DNA from: Dokdonella sp. | GTDB taxonomy: Bacteria > Pseudomonadota > Gammaproteobacteria > Xanthomonadales > Rhodanobacteraceae | NCBI RefSeq assembly: GCF_019634775.1 | Contig: NZ_JAHCAS010000002.1 | Coordinates: 186,001-250,000, forward strand | Length of the DNA: 64,000 bases | Direction of reading: 5' to 3' | Shown here: positions 24,687-35,175 of the stretch, one piece after another | Layout: the number at the start of each line of letters is the position of its first letter | Position numbering within the stretch: position 1 is the first letter of the stretch | The notes under the pieces: model-generated | Seen by the model: the letters and a program-made list of their open reading frames with translations, nothing else | The model's database searches: none | Told to the model about the DNA's origin: nothing | Made by a program: the position numbers and the translations under genes

Positions 24687-26627
24687 TCAACGTGCAGCGT
24701 TGCTGTTCATTGTCGCGTTGCGGCTGGCGTTCAGGTACTGAGCCGGGTCGCGCATGCCGCTGGTATGGCACTGGCCGGTGACATGACCGCGGTTGACGCC
24801 GCCGGACAACTGGCCGTTGACCTGTTCTGTGGTGCCGTCTTCCGGATCGCTCAGCACGAGGTCGGTGGCGAACTGGCAGTAGTCGTTGGTCCACCAGTTG
24901 GTCAGCTTGAACGAGGTCGTGTAGTAATTGACCTTGGCGCGCGCCGAATTCGGCACTCCGGCCAGCCACGCCGATGCGCCGCTGTAGGTGAGGTTGCTGT
25001 TGGAGCCGCAGGCGATGCCGAACCAGCTGCCGAGTGTGGCCAGGATGCCAGACAGGTTGGTGCCCTTGTACGGCGTGCCAACCGACTGGATCAGCCGGTT
25101 GCCGGTGGCGTTGTCCAGACCGCTCCAGTAGAACGCGTACAGGTGCAGCGAAGCAGCTCCGCCCTGGCTGTGGGCGACCGTTCCGAATGAGTTCCAGGTT
25201 GCGCCGAAGTTGCGGATCAACTGCGCAAACTGGTCGTGGCTGCGGTTCTGGTTGGCGTCGAGGAAGGTCGAGGCCGTGCTGAACTGGCTGGCCGGCCAGA
25301 CTCCGCCTGAGCAGTAGCCGTGCACGAGCAGCAGGCGCTTGCCGACACCTTGGGTGGCGTTGCCGCCGGTTGGACGCGGGCCCATCGTCATCATTTCGTC
25401 AATGACGATTTCCGAAGCCGCCTGGGTCGTGCGCAGGGCCGGCATCGTCAGCGCGATGCGCTTCGCGGAAGCGACGGTGATGAAGTGGTCGGGATCCTCG
25501 ATGCGCAGGTTGCGCAGTTCATAAGGCGGCTTCGCGTTGCTCAGGGCGACCCAACGCTCGTCGAAGCCGAGAGCAAGTTGCCCGTTGCGCGGGGTGACCA
25601 TGCCGCCGAGCCATGCGACAGCGACGGGACGATCGTTGCCATCGGTGCCCCACACCTCGCCGATCGCGCGATAGTGCTGGCCGGCCTTGTGTGCCGCCAC
25701 CGGTACGCGGATCGACAGGCGATTGACCTCGCCGGCGACTGCGCTGGCCTGTGTCGATATCAGGTCGAGGCTGCGGTCGACCACGGGGATCAGGTGTTCG
25801 GCGGTGCGCACGAAAGCCCGGCCATGCCGATTGCTGCCGCGCGCCTCGACCTGGGCCACGTAGTTGCCCGCCGATGTGGCCGGGAAATCGCCGCCGAACA
25901 GGCCGTCGCCGGCGCGACCGTCGTCGTGGCGCCCATCGTCGAACATCGGATGCTGCGAAACCGAACCGTCGGGTGCGGTGACGCGGATGAAGGCCTCGGT
26001 GATGCGTCCGGCTTTCCGGCCGACCCGCACGTCGGCATCGGTCGACGCCGTCAGCAGGGCGGTCAGGCCGAGGCGTTCGCCGACCAATTGCCGCGTGTGG
26101 GTCTGGTAGGAGGCGAGCTCGGTGGCCGCATCGCCCTCGACGAGAATGAACCCGTCGCCGGCATCGGCCGTGCTGCGCAGCTTGAGGCTCCAGTTGTCGC
26201 CCTGCAGATTGTCGAAGTCGTAGCGCACGGTCGGCACGCGCGCCTCGCCGATGCCGAAGTCGGTTCCGATCACGCGCGCGGCCAGCGCGGCGGCTTCCAT
26301 GCTGCGGCCGGATGCGCCGACCATGTCGATTTGCCAGTTCGCCTGTGCGGGGGCGAAGACGAGGAAGCGCAGCGTATCGCTCTCGATCGGCAGGGTGGTC
26401 TGCCATGTCGACCCGCCGACACCGCTGCCCGCGAAGCGGACCGGCAGCAGGGCGCTGCGCGAATGGATCGTCGCATCGACCGGCGACGGCGCGCGCATCG
26501 CCTCGATCTCGGCGGCTGGCCCGGCCAACTGCTTGGCGAAGGAGTGCACATCGACATCGCCCTGCGCGAACAGCGGCGCGGCGGCAAACAGGGTCACGGC
26601 GGACAACAGGCGATGCGTTCGATTCAC
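24687..26627 (-). CDS. Secreted lipase-like alpha/beta hydrolase with choice-of-anchor X-like region
   Basis: 646 residues with a signal peptide (about 1-22, AAAPLFAQ). The N-terminal two thirds look like beta-rich modules; a DDGRHDDGRAGDGLFGGDFP block (about 230-249) matches the acidic, glycine-rich segment of choice-of-anchor X domains. The C-terminal third is an alpha/beta hydrolase: oxyanion-side LLLVHGYCSGG (about 432-442), nucleophile elbow VAHSQGG with S487, and late GGVNRGHVTGQCH holding a candidate catalytic His. It resembles extracellular lipases/esterases. Substrate unknown. It could be transcribed with the beta-helix gene on the same strand, though a 347-bp gap and hairpin lie between. 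Confidence 0.8.
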   Translation of the reverse strand: MNRTHRLLSAVTLFAAAPLFAQGDVDVHSFAKQLAGPAAEIEAMRAPSPVDATIHSRSALLPVRFAGSGVGGSTWQTTLPIESDTLRFLVFAPAQANWQIDMVGASGRSMEAAALAARVIGTDFGIGEARVPTVRYDFDNLQGDNWSLKLRSTADAGDGFILVEGDAATELASYQTHTRQLVGERLGLTALLTASTDADVRVGRKAGRITEAFIRVTAPDGSVSQHPMFDDGRHDDGRAGDGLFGGDFPATSAGNYVAQVEARGSNRHGRAFVRTAEHLIPVVDRSLDLISTQASAVAGEVNRLSIRVPVAAHKAGQHYRAIGEVWGTDGNDRPVAVAWLGGMVTPRNGQLALGFDERWVALSNAKPPYELRNLRIEDPDHFITVASAKRIALTMPALRTTQAASEIVIDEMMTMGPRPTGGNATQGVGKRLLLVHGYCSGGVWPASQFSTASTFLDANQNRSHDQFAQLIRNFGATWNSFGTVAHSQGGAASLHLYAFYWSGLDNATGNRLIQSVGTPYKGTNLSGILATLGSWFGIACGSNSNLTYSGASAWLAGVPNSARAKVNYYTTSFKLTNWWTNDYCQFATDLVLSDPEDGTTEQVNGQLSGGVNRGHVTGQCHTSGMRDPAQYLNASRNATMNSNAAR

Positions 26628-26903
26628 AGGAACTCCTCCCGGCTGGACTGGTTTCGAGTCAATGGATCACGCTGGATGCACGGAAATTTGGCGGCGGATT
26701 CGGCGTCGCCCGATGCACAGGCCGGTGTACCGCCTGCGGCACCGTCCCCAGCGATGGCCGAATCCGGGCGAGCGTGCTCGGCCGCGTGCTGCATTGCAAG
26801 GCGCAGTGCGGCACATTGGGGGGAATTGCGCCTATGCTTACCGGTGCCGTGCCTTGCCGCACAACGGATGCTCTGAACAGAGCATCCCAAGGGGAATACC
26901 GAA

Positions 26904-28706
26904 ATGCGCCAGATCCTGCTTGCCCTTGCCCTGTTGTCCATCCTTGGTGCCTGCCGGAAGTCCGAAGCGCCGGTCGATCCGGTGCCGGCTCCCGTTGCGA
27001 CGACCGTGGCTGATGCCGATGCGACGTTCGCCGACCTGTCCAGACGCGCGCTCGACGGGTGGCTGCAGTTGTCGCCGGTCGCCGCGACCCAGATCGGCGA
27101 ACACCGCTATGACGGCGAACTCGACGATCTCACTGCGGCAGGGCGGCAGAGGGGCATCGATTTCGCGCGTCGGATGCTGGCTGAACTCGACGCGGTCGAT
27201 GCTGCGCAACTCTCGCGCGAGAACCAGGTCGATGCAGCGATCCTGCGCAATCAGCTCCAGTATGGCCTGTGGGATGCCGAGACCCAGCAAAGCTGGGCGA
27301 CCGACCCGCTGGTCTACAGCGGCCTCGCTGGCGGTGCGATCTACAACCTCATGGCGCGTGAGTTCGCGCCGCTGCCCGAGCGCATCCGCTCGGCCACTGC
27401 GCGCATGGAGAAGCTGCCGACCTTGCTCGCGCAGGCGCGCGCCAACCTCGATCCCGCACGCGTTCCGGCGATCCACGCCGAGACGGTCGCAAGGCAGAAC
27501 AACGGCGTACTCGGCATCGTCGACATGTTCATCACCCCGCACCTGAAGGATCTGTCGCAAGCGGATCGAGCGCGCACCGAACAGGCCATCGAAACCCTGA
27601 GAGCCGCGGTAGCAGAACATCAGGCATGGCTCGACCACACCCTGGTGCCGAACGCGAAGGGCGATTTCCGCGTCGGCCAGGCCATCTACGACCAGAAACT
27701 CGGCTTCGCACTGCTGTCGTCGCTGTCGCGCGCGGACATCAGGCAACGCGCCGAAGCGGAACTGAAACGCGTGCGCGAGGACATGTACGTCATCGCGCGT
27801 GGCGTGCTCGCGGACCAGCCCAAGGCACCGCCACTGCCGGACGTGCCGGACGACGCGCAGCAGCAGGCCGCGATCGAAGCCGCGCTCGAACTCGCCTACG
27901 CCGACAAGCCGGCCCGCGACAAGGTCGTCGAAGCGGCCGAAGCGGCGCTGAAGTCGGCCACCGGCTTCGTGCGCGAAAAGGACCTCGTCACGCTGCCCGA
28001 CGCGCCGGTCCGGATCATCCTGATGCCGGAGTTCCAGCGAGGCGTTGCCGTCGCCTATTGCGATTCGCCTGGCCCGCTCGACAAGGGTCTCGCAACCTTC
28101 TACGCAGTGTCACCGATCCCCGATGACTGGACCGATACCCAGGTCGACTCGTTCCTGCGCGAATACAACTCGCGCATGATCCACCTGCTGAGCATCCACG
28201 AGGGTACGCCGGGCCACTATCTGGAAGGCTGGCACTCGGCACGGTTCCCCTCGACCCTGCGCGGCGTGCTGCGCTCGGGCCTGTTCGCAGAAGGCTGGGC
28301 CGTGTACACCGAGAAGATGATGGCCGACGCCGGCTACCTCGACCACGACCCGCTGTTCCGCCTCGTCCAGCTCAAGTTCTACCTGCGCACGATCGCCAAC
28401 GCGATCCTTGACCAGGGCGTGCACGTCGACAATTGGACGCGCGAACAGGCCATGGACCTCATGGTCCGCCAGACCTTCCAGCAGGAACGCGAAGCTGCCG
28501 GCAAGTGGACACGCGCGCAGCTCACTTCGGCACAGTTGCCGACCTATTTCGTCGGCGTGCAGGAACACTTCGATCTGCGCAAGGCCGCAGAAGCAAAGCA
28601 GGGCGATGCATTCAACCTCAAGGCCTACCACGACCAGGTGCTGTCCTATGGCGCGCCGCCGGTGCGGTTCGTGCGGCAGCTGATGTTGGGCGAAGCCATC
28701 CACTGA
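26904..28706 (+). CDS. DUF885 lipoprotein, putative metallopeptidase
   Basis: 600 residues with a lipoprotein signal (LLSILGAC, lipid Cys 17), so anchored in a membrane facing the periplasm. The DUF885 signature is clear: HEGTPGHYLEGW with H432, E433 and H438, and downstream GLFAEGWAVYTEKMM. This resembles a zinc metallopeptidase core; DUF885 proteins are mostly uncharacterised. The long helical N-terminal part (about 40-300) and C-terminal QTFQQEREAAGKWTRAQL fit the family. An AGGGGAAT Shine-Dalgarno-like stretch precedes the ATG. Single gene, convergent with the fusion protease gene. Confidence 0.88.
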   Translation: MRQILLALALLSILGACRKSEAPVDPVPAPVATTVADADATFADLSRRALDGWLQLSPVAATQIGEHRYDGELDDLTAAGRQRGIDFARRMLAELDAVDAAQLSRENQVDAAILRNQLQYGLWDAETQQSWATDPLVYSGLAGGAIYNLMAREFAPLPERIRSATARMEKLPTLLAQARANLDPARVPAIHAETVARQNNGVLGIVDMFITPHLKDLSQADRARTEQAIETLRAAVAEHQAWLDHTLVPNAKGDFRVGQAIYDQKLGFALLSSLSRADIRQRAEAELKRVREDMYVIARGVLADQPKAPPLPDVPDDAQQQAAIEAALELAYADKPARDKVVEAAEAALKSATGFVREKDLVTLPDAPVRIILMPEFQRGVAVAYCDSPGPLDKGLATFYAVSPIPDDWTDTQVDSFLREYNSRMIHLLSIHEGTPGHYLEGWHSARFPSTLRGVLRSGLFAEGWAVYTEKMMADAGYLDHDPLFRLVQLKFYLRTIANAILDQGVHVDNWTREQAMDLMVRQTFQQEREAAGKWTRAQLTSAQLPTYFVGVQEHFDLRKAAEAKQGDAFNLKAYHDQVLSYGAPPVRFVRQLMLGEAIH

Positions 28707-28828
28707 GCGCGCTTCGGGCGATTCCATCGCACGCACCCCGGTGCCGGGCCATCGTCAGCGTCGCTGCGCGAAAACAAGAGCCCGTGCAAGCGGCCTGCGT
28801 CACGCATGGCTGCCCCGGTCGCGATGGG

Positions 28829-28846
28829 CCGGGCGATCACGCCCGG
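28829..28846. terminator. Short hairpin between convergent genes
   Basis: CCGGGCG and CGCCCGG form a 7-bp stem with a 4-nt loop in the 164-bp space between two convergent stops. No T-tract on either strand; a weak candidate only. Confidence 0.25.
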
Positions 28847-28870
28847 GCAGGGCGGTGAACGGCGGCGCCC

Positions 28871-31282
28871 TCACGCCTCCAGCAGCATCCGCATGAGGTT
28901 CGGCAGCCCCGCGCCCTGGTGGTAGCGGTCGCGGCCGAGGTCGATGCAGGTGCGCAGCAGCAGGGCCTTGACCTCGTCCGGGCGGCCGCGGAACTCCGGG
29001 CGCACGGACAGGAAGGCGGCGAGCAGGCCGGAGACGTGCGGGGCGGCCATGCTGGTGCCGCTTTCGTTGCGGTAGAGATCGTCGATCGTTTCGGCGCGGT
29101 AGCGCGAATCGCAGGAGCGGATGCGTTCGCCAGGGGCGACCACGTCGGGTTTCACGCGGCCGTCGGCGGTCGGGCCGCGCGAGGAGAACGTCGACACGCC
29201 GTACAGGTGCGGCTTGTCGGCATTGACCGAACCGACCGCGATGCAGTCCTCGAGGTTGGCCGGGTCGCCGATCGAGAGCGAGGTATTGAGATCGCGCTCG
29301 CCGTCGGGTGTGGAGACTTCGGTCTGGCCTTCGTTGCCGGCGGCGACCACGACGAGCACGCCGGCTCGCCACAGCCTGCGCAGTTCGGCACAGATCGGCG
29401 TGAAGCCACAGCCGTAGACCGTGCTGTCGTAAGGACCGCCGAGGCTCAGATTGATGCCGTCGACGAGCATCGTCGAGGCGTTCTCGTTCTGCTCGGCGAT
29501 GTGGTCGAGCGCCTTGATGATCCAGGCGTCCTCGCCGTTGCCGCGGTCGTCGAGCACCTTGTAGACGACGAGCTGCGCGCGCGGCGCGAGTCCGGACGGC
29601 ACCTCATTGCCGCTGCGCAAGGATTCGGGCGCGATGCCGGCGATGATGCCGGCGACGTGCGTGCCGTGGCCGTCGCGATCCTTGCGCATCATCTCGCGCC
29701 GGGCGCGGCGTTCGGCCGTCTCGTTCGGCGCTGCGATGTCGATGCGCGTCGGCGGGCCAGGCTGGGTGCAGTCCCAGACCTCGACCAGGTTGCCGTGGCT
29801 CTTGAAATGCGGATGGTCGCAGTGGACGCCGGTATCGAGTACGGCCCAGCGGATGCGCTCACCGAAGGCGCCGTAGCTGCTGCGTGCCGCATCGACCTGC
29901 ACGGCGCGTGCCGAACGGTGCACGAGGCGGCGCTTGCTGGCGCTCTTCCAGATCGCATAGACGCGCAGTTCGCGGTGGCGCGCGGCGATGATGCCGAGCT
30001 CGAACGGGGTCAGGTGCGCGGCGACGAAGCGCCGCAGCGGATCGATGCGCGCAGCGGCGAGGGCTGCCGCCGCGTTGCGCTCGGGCGAGACTTCGGCATG
30101 GCTTTCGACGACGGCCTCGATCATGCGCGCGGCCTCGGCGATGCGCGTGCGCAGGTCGTTCGCGCCATTCGCGGTTTTCTTCTCGCGGGCTTGCATCTGC
30201 TCCTTGCTTTCGTCGAGCGCGCGATAGCCCGGTTCGAGGATCTCGATCAGCACGGGCTGGCGCCGTTCGACGGCCAGTTCCACGGCGACGTCGCGGGCGA
30301 CAAGGAAGCGCGCATGCATGTCGACATGCGCGGATTCCTGCACAACGCGGCGGACCTTCGGGTGCGCGAGATAACCGATCGCCGAATGCGGGTTCAGCCC
30401 TTCGAGGCGGCGCAGTTCGGTATTGAGGATCAGTTCGTCGATGATGAAACCGCGTGCGCCGAAGTCGCCGGCCAGACCCTTGTCGAGCGCGACCGGGTCG
30501 AGCGGATCGGCGAAGTTGTGCCAGCGCTGGATACCCTTCGGCACCTCGAGCTTGCAGGAAAGGAAATCCTGCACTTCACGCAGGCCGAGCGGCGAACCGA
30601 GGGTGACGCAGTGTTCGACGTCGACCGGCGTGCCGTTCTTCGCGATATCGGCCAGCACTTCCAGCGAGACGACCGTGCCCTGGCTGTGCGCGACGACGAG
30701 CTTCGGGCCATCGCCGGCGAGTGCTTCGCGGAAGCGCTGCTGGATGCGCTGGCGGATGTCCTTCTTGAAGAAATAAGCCGCGCTGTCCTTGACCAGCCAT
30801 TCGAGGAACTTGCGTGCGATCGGCTTGCGCAGGAAGGCAGGCAGCGGCAGCACCTTCGTACCCACTGCGCCGGCCTCGACCGGCACGCCGGCCACAGCGA
30901 GCAGGGCGTTTGCGAGTTCCTCGGCGTCCGCACGGCTGCGCGCGGCGATGCCGGCTTCATCGAGCAGGGCGTCGGTGTCGAGCGCGGTTTCGGAAACCGC
31001 CTTGCCGGACTTGCCGCCGCCTGACGATCCCGGGCCGTGCAGGATGTCCGCCCAGTACGCCATGCGCGTGCGCGCGCCCATGTCGCGGCCGAACAGGGCC
31101 AGATCCCACTGGCGCTTCAGCTCATCCTTGGGCGGCTTCTCGCCAATGCCGTGGATGTAGACGACGACGGGCGGATCAAGGCCGGCCGAACCGGCAGTGC
31201 GGGTCCTGCGCGTGCCGATCTTGCGGGTGGTCTTCGCCGCGGGTGCGGGCTTGCGGGAACGGGGCGTGCTGCGCGTCGCCAT
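28871..31282 (-). CDS. Alpha/beta-hydrolase fused to a subtilisin-like serine protease (S8)
   Basis: 803 residues from the ATG at 31282, which has GGAG upstream. There is no signal peptide; the N-terminus is rich in Arg, Lys and Ala. Residues about 35-310 look like a lipase/esterase domain: VVVYIHGIGEKP, nucleophile VAHSQGTVV (S200), an acid candidate in NFADPLDP and His299 in NPHSAIGYL. After a helical linker (about 350-440) comes an S8 domain with all catalytic parts: D483 (AVLDTGV), H539 (DGHGTHVAGI), oxyanion N650 (VAAGNEG) and S744 (GTSMAAPHVSG). Both active sites appear intact. Downstream of typA on the same strand but 409 bp away. Function unknown. Confidence 0.88.
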   Translation of the reverse strand: MATRSTPRSRKPAPAAKTTRKIGTRRTRTAGSAGLDPPVVVYIHGIGEKPPKDELKRQWDLALFGRDMGARTRMAYWADILHGPGSSGGGKSGKAVSETALDTDALLDEAGIAARSRADAEELANALLAVAGVPVEAGAVGTKVLPLPAFLRKPIARKFLEWLVKDSAAYFFKKDIRQRIQQRFREALAGDGPKLVVAHSQGTVVSLEVLADIAKNGTPVDVEHCVTLGSPLGLREVQDFLSCKLEVPKGIQRWHNFADPLDPVALDKGLAGDFGARGFIIDELILNTELRRLEGLNPHSAIGYLAHPKVRRVVQESAHVDMHARFLVARDVAVELAVERRQPVLIEILEPGYRALDESKEQMQAREKKTANGANDLRTRIAEAARMIEAVVESHAEVSPERNAAAALAAARIDPLRRFVAAHLTPFELGIIAARHRELRVYAIWKSASKRRLVHRSARAVQVDAARSSYGAFGERIRWAVLDTGVHCDHPHFKSHGNLVEVWDCTQPGPPTRIDIAAPNETAERRARREMMRKDRDGHGTHVAGIIAGIAPESLRSGNEVPSGLAPRAQLVVYKVLDDRGNGEDAWIIKALDHIAEQNENASTMLVDGINLSLGGPYDSTVYGCGFTPICAELRRLWRAGVLVVVAAGNEGQTEVSTPDGERDLNTSLSIGDPANLEDCIAVGSVNADKPHLYGVSTFSSRGPTADGRVKPDVVAPGERIRSCDSRYRAETIDDLYRNESGTSMAAPHVSGLLAAFLSVRPEFRGRPDEVKALLLRTCIDLGRDRYHQGAGLPNLMRMLLEA

Positions 31283-31691
31283 GGCGGTCTCCGACAGGGG
31301 ATGCGCCGCCAACGGCCGGTCGGCGCGGTTGGAATCGTGTCGTTTCCGGTTTCATTTCAACGATACGGAAAACAGGACCAGTTGCTGACTCGGTCGGGTG
31401 GCCGCCATCCGCAACCTGCACGTCCCCTGCCGTGGGAACCAGGCATCATGCGCACGAGCAGTGCGCCGTTTGCGCTGCCTTGCATCACCGCCCATGGCGA
31501 CTTCGACGAGACCGTGCGGTCCGCCATGGGCGTCGGCGTGACCGCGGCGTCTTGCCCGACGCGGTACTGGCGCCGCCATGCGACGGCGACCGGGCAGGGG
31601 GAATTGGCCTCGCAGCAGGCACTCTCCGGCGTGATGCCCGTTCTTGCACCGACCGGGTGGCGCGGCTGACGCGGTTTCCCGCAGCGCGGAC
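31283..31691. other. Gap without a recognisable gene
   Basis: 409 bp between typA and the fusion-protease gene. Open frames exist on both strands but none has a ribosome site, family similarity or sensible protein composition. I see no REP palindrome and no clear terminator with a T-tract. The upstream signals of the fusion gene presumably lie near 31290-31400, where the sequence is less G+C-rich. Confidence 0.4.
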
Positions 31692-33521
31692 TCAGGCGGC
31701 GCGCGAAGCGCGCTTGCGGTCGCTTTCGGTGAGGTTCTTCTTGCGCAGGCGGATCGCCTTGGGCGTGACCTCGACGAGCTCGTCGTCCTCGATGAACTCG
31801 AGCGCCTGTTCCAGCGACATGCGCACCGGCGGGGTGAGCTGCACGTTGTCGTCCTTGCCGGCGGCGCGGATGTTGGTGAGCTGCTTGGCGCGCAGAGCGT
31901 TGACGGTGAGGTCGTTGTCCTTGGCGTGGATGCCGACCAGCTGGCCTTCGTAGATCTCGTCGCCCTCGCCGACCAGCAGGCGGCCGCGCTCCTGCAGGCC
32001 GACCAGCGCATAGGCCGGTGCCTGGCCCTGGCCGTTGGAGATCATCACGCCGTTCGGCCGCTTGGCGATCGCGCCTTCGGCCTTCGGGCCGTAGTGGTCG
32101 AACACGTGGAACAGCAGGCCGGTGCCGGCGGTGAGCGTGCGGAACTCGGTCTGGAAGCCGATCAGGCCACGTGCGGGGATCAGGTATTCGAGGCGCACGC
32201 GGCCCTTGCCGTCGGGTTCCATGTTGCGCAACTGGCCGCGGCGCATGCCGAGGCGTTCCATGACGCCGCCCTGGAATTGTTCCTCCATGTCGACGACGAG
32301 CTGCTCGATCGGTTCGCTGGCGACGCCGTCGATGTCTTTGATGATGACCTCCGGGCGCGACACGGCCAGTTCGTAGCCTTCGCGGCGCATGGTCTCGATC
32401 AGCACCGACAGATGCAGCTCGCCGCGGCCGGACACCTTGAACTTGTCAGGGTCTTCCGTTTCCTCGACCTTGAGCGCGACGTTGTGCAGGGTCTCGCGCA
32501 TGAGCCGGTCACGCAGCTGGCGGCTGGTCAGGAACTTGCCGCCGCTGTGGTCCTTGGTGCCCGCGAACGGCGAGTTGTTGACCTGGAAGGTCATGCTGAT
32601 GGTCGGTTCGTCGACGGTCAGCACCGGCAGTTGTTCCGGCGCGTCCGGCGCGCAGACCGTGTCGGAGATGCCGAGTTCCTCGATGCCGGAGATCGCGATG
32701 ATGTCGCCGGCCTGTGCCTCCGGCACTTCGAGGCGTTCGAGTCCCATGAAGCCGAGCACCTGCAGCACCTTGCCGCTGCGCTTCCTGCCCTCGCGGTCGA
32801 GGATCGCGACCGGCATGTTGGTGCGGATCTTGCCGCGCTGGATGCGGCCGATGCCGATCAGGCCGACGTAGCTGTTGTAGTCGAGCTGGCTGATGCGCAT
32901 CTGGAACGCGCCGTCGGGATCGACCGGCGGCACCGGCGCGTGTTGCATGATCGCCTCGTACAGCGGGGTCATGTCGCCCTCGCGCGCGTCCGGGTCGAGG
33001 CTGGCGTAGCCGTGCAGGGCCGAGGCGTAGACGACCGGGAAGTCGAGTTGTTCATTGGTCGCGCCGAGGCGGTCGAACAGGTCGAAGGTCTGGTCGAGCA
33101 CCCAGCCCGGGCGTGCACCGGGGCGGTCGACCTTGTTGATGACGACGATCGGCCTGAAGCCCATCTGGAACGCTTTCTGGGTGACGAAGCGCGTCTGCGG
33201 CATCGGCCCATCCATGGCGTCGACGAGGATGAGCACGGTGTCGACCATCGACAGCACACGCTCGACCTCGCCGCCGAAATCGGCGTGTCCGGGGGTGTCG
33301 ACGATGTTGATGCGGTTCCCACGCCAGGTGATCGCGGTGTTCTTGGACAGGATGGTGATGCCGCGTTCCTTTTCCTGGTCGTTCGAGTCCATCACGCGCT
33401 CGGCGAGCACGGTGCGTTCGCCGAAGGTGCCCGATTGCTTGAGCAGGCAGTCGACCAGGGTGGTCTTGCCGTGGTCGACGTGGGCGACGATGGCGATGTT
33501 GCGGAGGTTTTCGATGGACAT
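31692..33521 (-). CDS. typA: Translational GTPase TypA/BipA
   Basis: Ribosome-binding GTPase of the EF-G family with roles in 50S assembly and stress or cold adaptation. 609 residues from the ATG at 33521 ([20 protein letters not shown]; another ATG three codons upstream is less likely). G motifs: AHVDHGKTT (G1), ERGITI (G2), [15 protein letters not shown] (G3), [10 protein letters not shown] (G4) and ASALHGYA (G5). EF-G domain II, III and V-like parts and the BipA-specific C-terminal domain ([22 protein letters not shown]) follow. Length is usual. No operon partner is evident. Confidence 0.97.
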   Translation of the reverse strand: MSIENLRNIAIVAHVDHGKTTLVDCLLKQSGTFGERTVLAERVMDSNDQEKERGITILSKNTAITWRGNRINIVDTPGHADFGGEVERVLSMVDTVLILVDAMDGPMPQTRFVTQKAFQMGFRPIVVINKVDRPGARPGWVLDQTFDLFDRLGATNEQLDFPVVYASALHGYASLDPDAREGDMTPLYEAIMQHAPVPPVDPDGAFQMRISQLDYNSYVGLIGIGRIQRGKIRTNMPVAILDREGRKRSGKVLQVLGFMGLERLEVPEAQAGDIIAISGIEELGISDTVCAPDAPEQLPVLTVDEPTISMTFQVNNSPFAGTKDHSGGKFLTSRQLRDRLMRETLHNVALKVEETEDPDKFKVSGRGELHLSVLIETMRREGYELAVSRPEVIIKDIDGVASEPIEQLVVDMEEQFQGGVMERLGMRRGQLRNMEPDGKGRVRLEYLIPARGLIGFQTEFRTLTAGTGLLFHVFDHYGPKAEGAIAKRPNGVMISNGQGQAPAYALVGLQERGRLLVGEGDEIYEGQLVGIHAKDNDLTVNALRAKQLTNIRAAGKDDNVQLTPPVRMSLEQALEFIEDDELVEVTPKAIRLRKKNLTESDRKRASRAA

Positions 33522-33712
33522 GCACGACACCGTGGGCGTCCGCGGGGACGCCGTTGCGAAAGGGAAGGAGAGCGCCGCGAAAACGGCAGCCGTGCATTAT
33601 GCCCGGAAAAATGTTGCGGTGCTGCAACTGGGGCTGGGAATGGTGAATGGGGAATCGGGAATGGAGAAGCAGGAAGCGGGATGCGTCGCTCCTGATCTCC
33701 CCGTTCCAGGTT

Positions 33713-35140
33713 TCACCCCACCAACGCCAGCGGCGTGCGCGAGAGCCCGCCGGTTCGCGTGCTGCGCCCGGCATCGACGGCGTCGCTGACGAGGCCGTGG
33801 GCGATGCTGCGGGCGAGCTGGCGGATCTCGGCAAAGGCCGCGCATTCCCAGACGCTGCCGCGCATCAGCGCGCCGAGCACGTGCAGGCGACCGCTGCGCT
33901 CACCGCCGGCATTGCGCAGGCGGCCGTCGTTGTCGCAGGCGAGGCCGAGGCCGACGGTGTCGGCGCGCACGAGGCCGTCGGCGAGCAGCTGGCGCACCAG
34001 CGGATCGCGCGTCGCGCTGGCGTCGAGGCGCGGGCCAGTGGCCTGCACGACGAGATCGGCGTCGAGGCGACGGCGCCGGCCGCTTGCGCGTTCGACGATG
34101 TCGACGGCGAGCAGGTTGTCGCCATCGACGCGCTCGATGCGTGCGGCGACGATATCGAGCCGCCCCTGCTGGCGCAGTTGTTCGATGAAATCGGCGGTCG
34201 GCGTCGGCAGGCGATGGCGCGAGATTTCCCAGTAGGAGCGCAGGTGGCGCAGGAATCGCCGGCGCTCGGTTTCGGGCAGGGCCTGCCACAGCGCGACCGT
34301 GACTGGGCGCAGGCCGTCGACGACGGCACGCCAATCGGCGCCGTCCTCGCGTGCGGCCCGACGCAGGGCACGGGTCCAGCGCGCGACGCGTGGCTCGGCG
34401 AACAGGTCGTCGATCAATTCGGCCTGGTGTTCGTATGGCGCACCCGGTTCGGCCAGGTGTGCCCCGGGCAGGTGGCCGTGGCGCGAAACCGCGGTGATGT
34501 GTGCATCGGGCCAATCACGCACGGCATCGAGAATCACGTCGACCGCGGTGAGGCCGGTGCCGATCACGACGATGCGGCGAGGCGTCTTCGCGCGCAGTGC
34601 GGGTTGCCAGGCATCGACGACGACGTTGCCGCCATCGAGTGCGCGCGGCGTCACTTCCGGCAATGCGCTCGGCGGCAGTGCGCCGAGTGCGAGCACGGCC
34701 TCGTCGATGCGTGTGCGCGAACCGTCCTCGGCCTCAATGACCAGGCCTTGCGTGCCTTCGCACATCGCCACGGCGACGGTCTGGCGGATGTCCACGGTCT
34801 GGTTGCGTCCGCGCGCCTCCTCGATGAGGCCGGCGAGCGTGCGCTCGACGTAGTCGCCGAACCATGCGCGCGGCAGGAAGTCGGTCGGTTTCGCGCTCGG
34901 CACGTGCGCGACCACGTCGCGGAAGAACGCGCCGCCATCGTCGGCGAACAGGCCCATCGCCGCCGCGCGCACGTTCAGCACGTGGTGGTCGGCCGGGGTC
35001 GCGTAGGCGATGCCGCGGCCACGCAGGCCGTGTCCGGCAAACCAGTGGACCGCGACCTGGTCGCCGCGCGGATGGCGCAGGATCTCGCCGACCACGGCCG
35101 CTGCCGCCGCGCCCCCGCCAATGACCGCCACGTGTTTCAT
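33713..35140 (-). CDS. FAD/NAD(P)-binding oxidoreductase (NAD_binding_9 type)
   Basis: 475 residues. Starts with an FAD-binding Rossmann motif ([19 protein letters not shown]), followed by a long conserved region ([25 protein letters not shown]), and has a second dinucleotide site ([20 protein letters not shown], about 180-200). The N-terminus matches proteins grouped under FAD-NAD(P)-binding (YdhS-like), whose reactions are mostly unknown. It lies 35 bp after the cupin thiol-dioxygenase gene on the same strand, a pairing that hints at sulfur or thiol oxidation (inference). ATG at 35140 chosen because the FAD motif follows at once; the frame is open further upstream inside the cupin gene. Confidence 0.82.
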   Translation of the reverse strand: MKHVAVIGGGAAAAAVVGEILRHPRGDQVAVHWFAGHGLRGRGIAYATPADHHVLNVRAAAMGLFADDGGAFFRDVVAHVPSAKPTDFLPRAWFGDYVERTLAGLIEEARGRNQTVDIRQTVAVAMCEGTQGLVIEAEDGSRTRIDEAVLALGALPPSALPEVTPRALDGGNVVVDAWQPALRAKTPRRIVVIGTGLTAVDVILDAVRDWPDAHITAVSRHGHLPGAHLAEPGAPYEHQAELIDDLFAEPRVARWTRALRRAAREDGADWRAVVDGLRPVTVALWQALPETERRRFLRHLRSYWEISRHRLPTPTADFIEQLRQQGRLDIVAARIERVDGDNLLAVDIVERASGRRRRLDADLVVQATGPRLDASATRDPLVRQLLADGLVRADTVGLGLACDNDGRLRNAGGERSGRLHVLGALMRGSVWECAAFAEIRQLARSIAHGLVSDAVDAGRSTRTGGLSRTPLALVG

Positions 35141-35175
35141 CGTCGTCTCCCGTGCAGTGGGCGATCCGCGCTGGA

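Noticed and set aside
31283..31691. Possible small gene between typA and the fusion protease
   Set aside because: No frame has a ribosome site, plausible composition or a recognisable motif.
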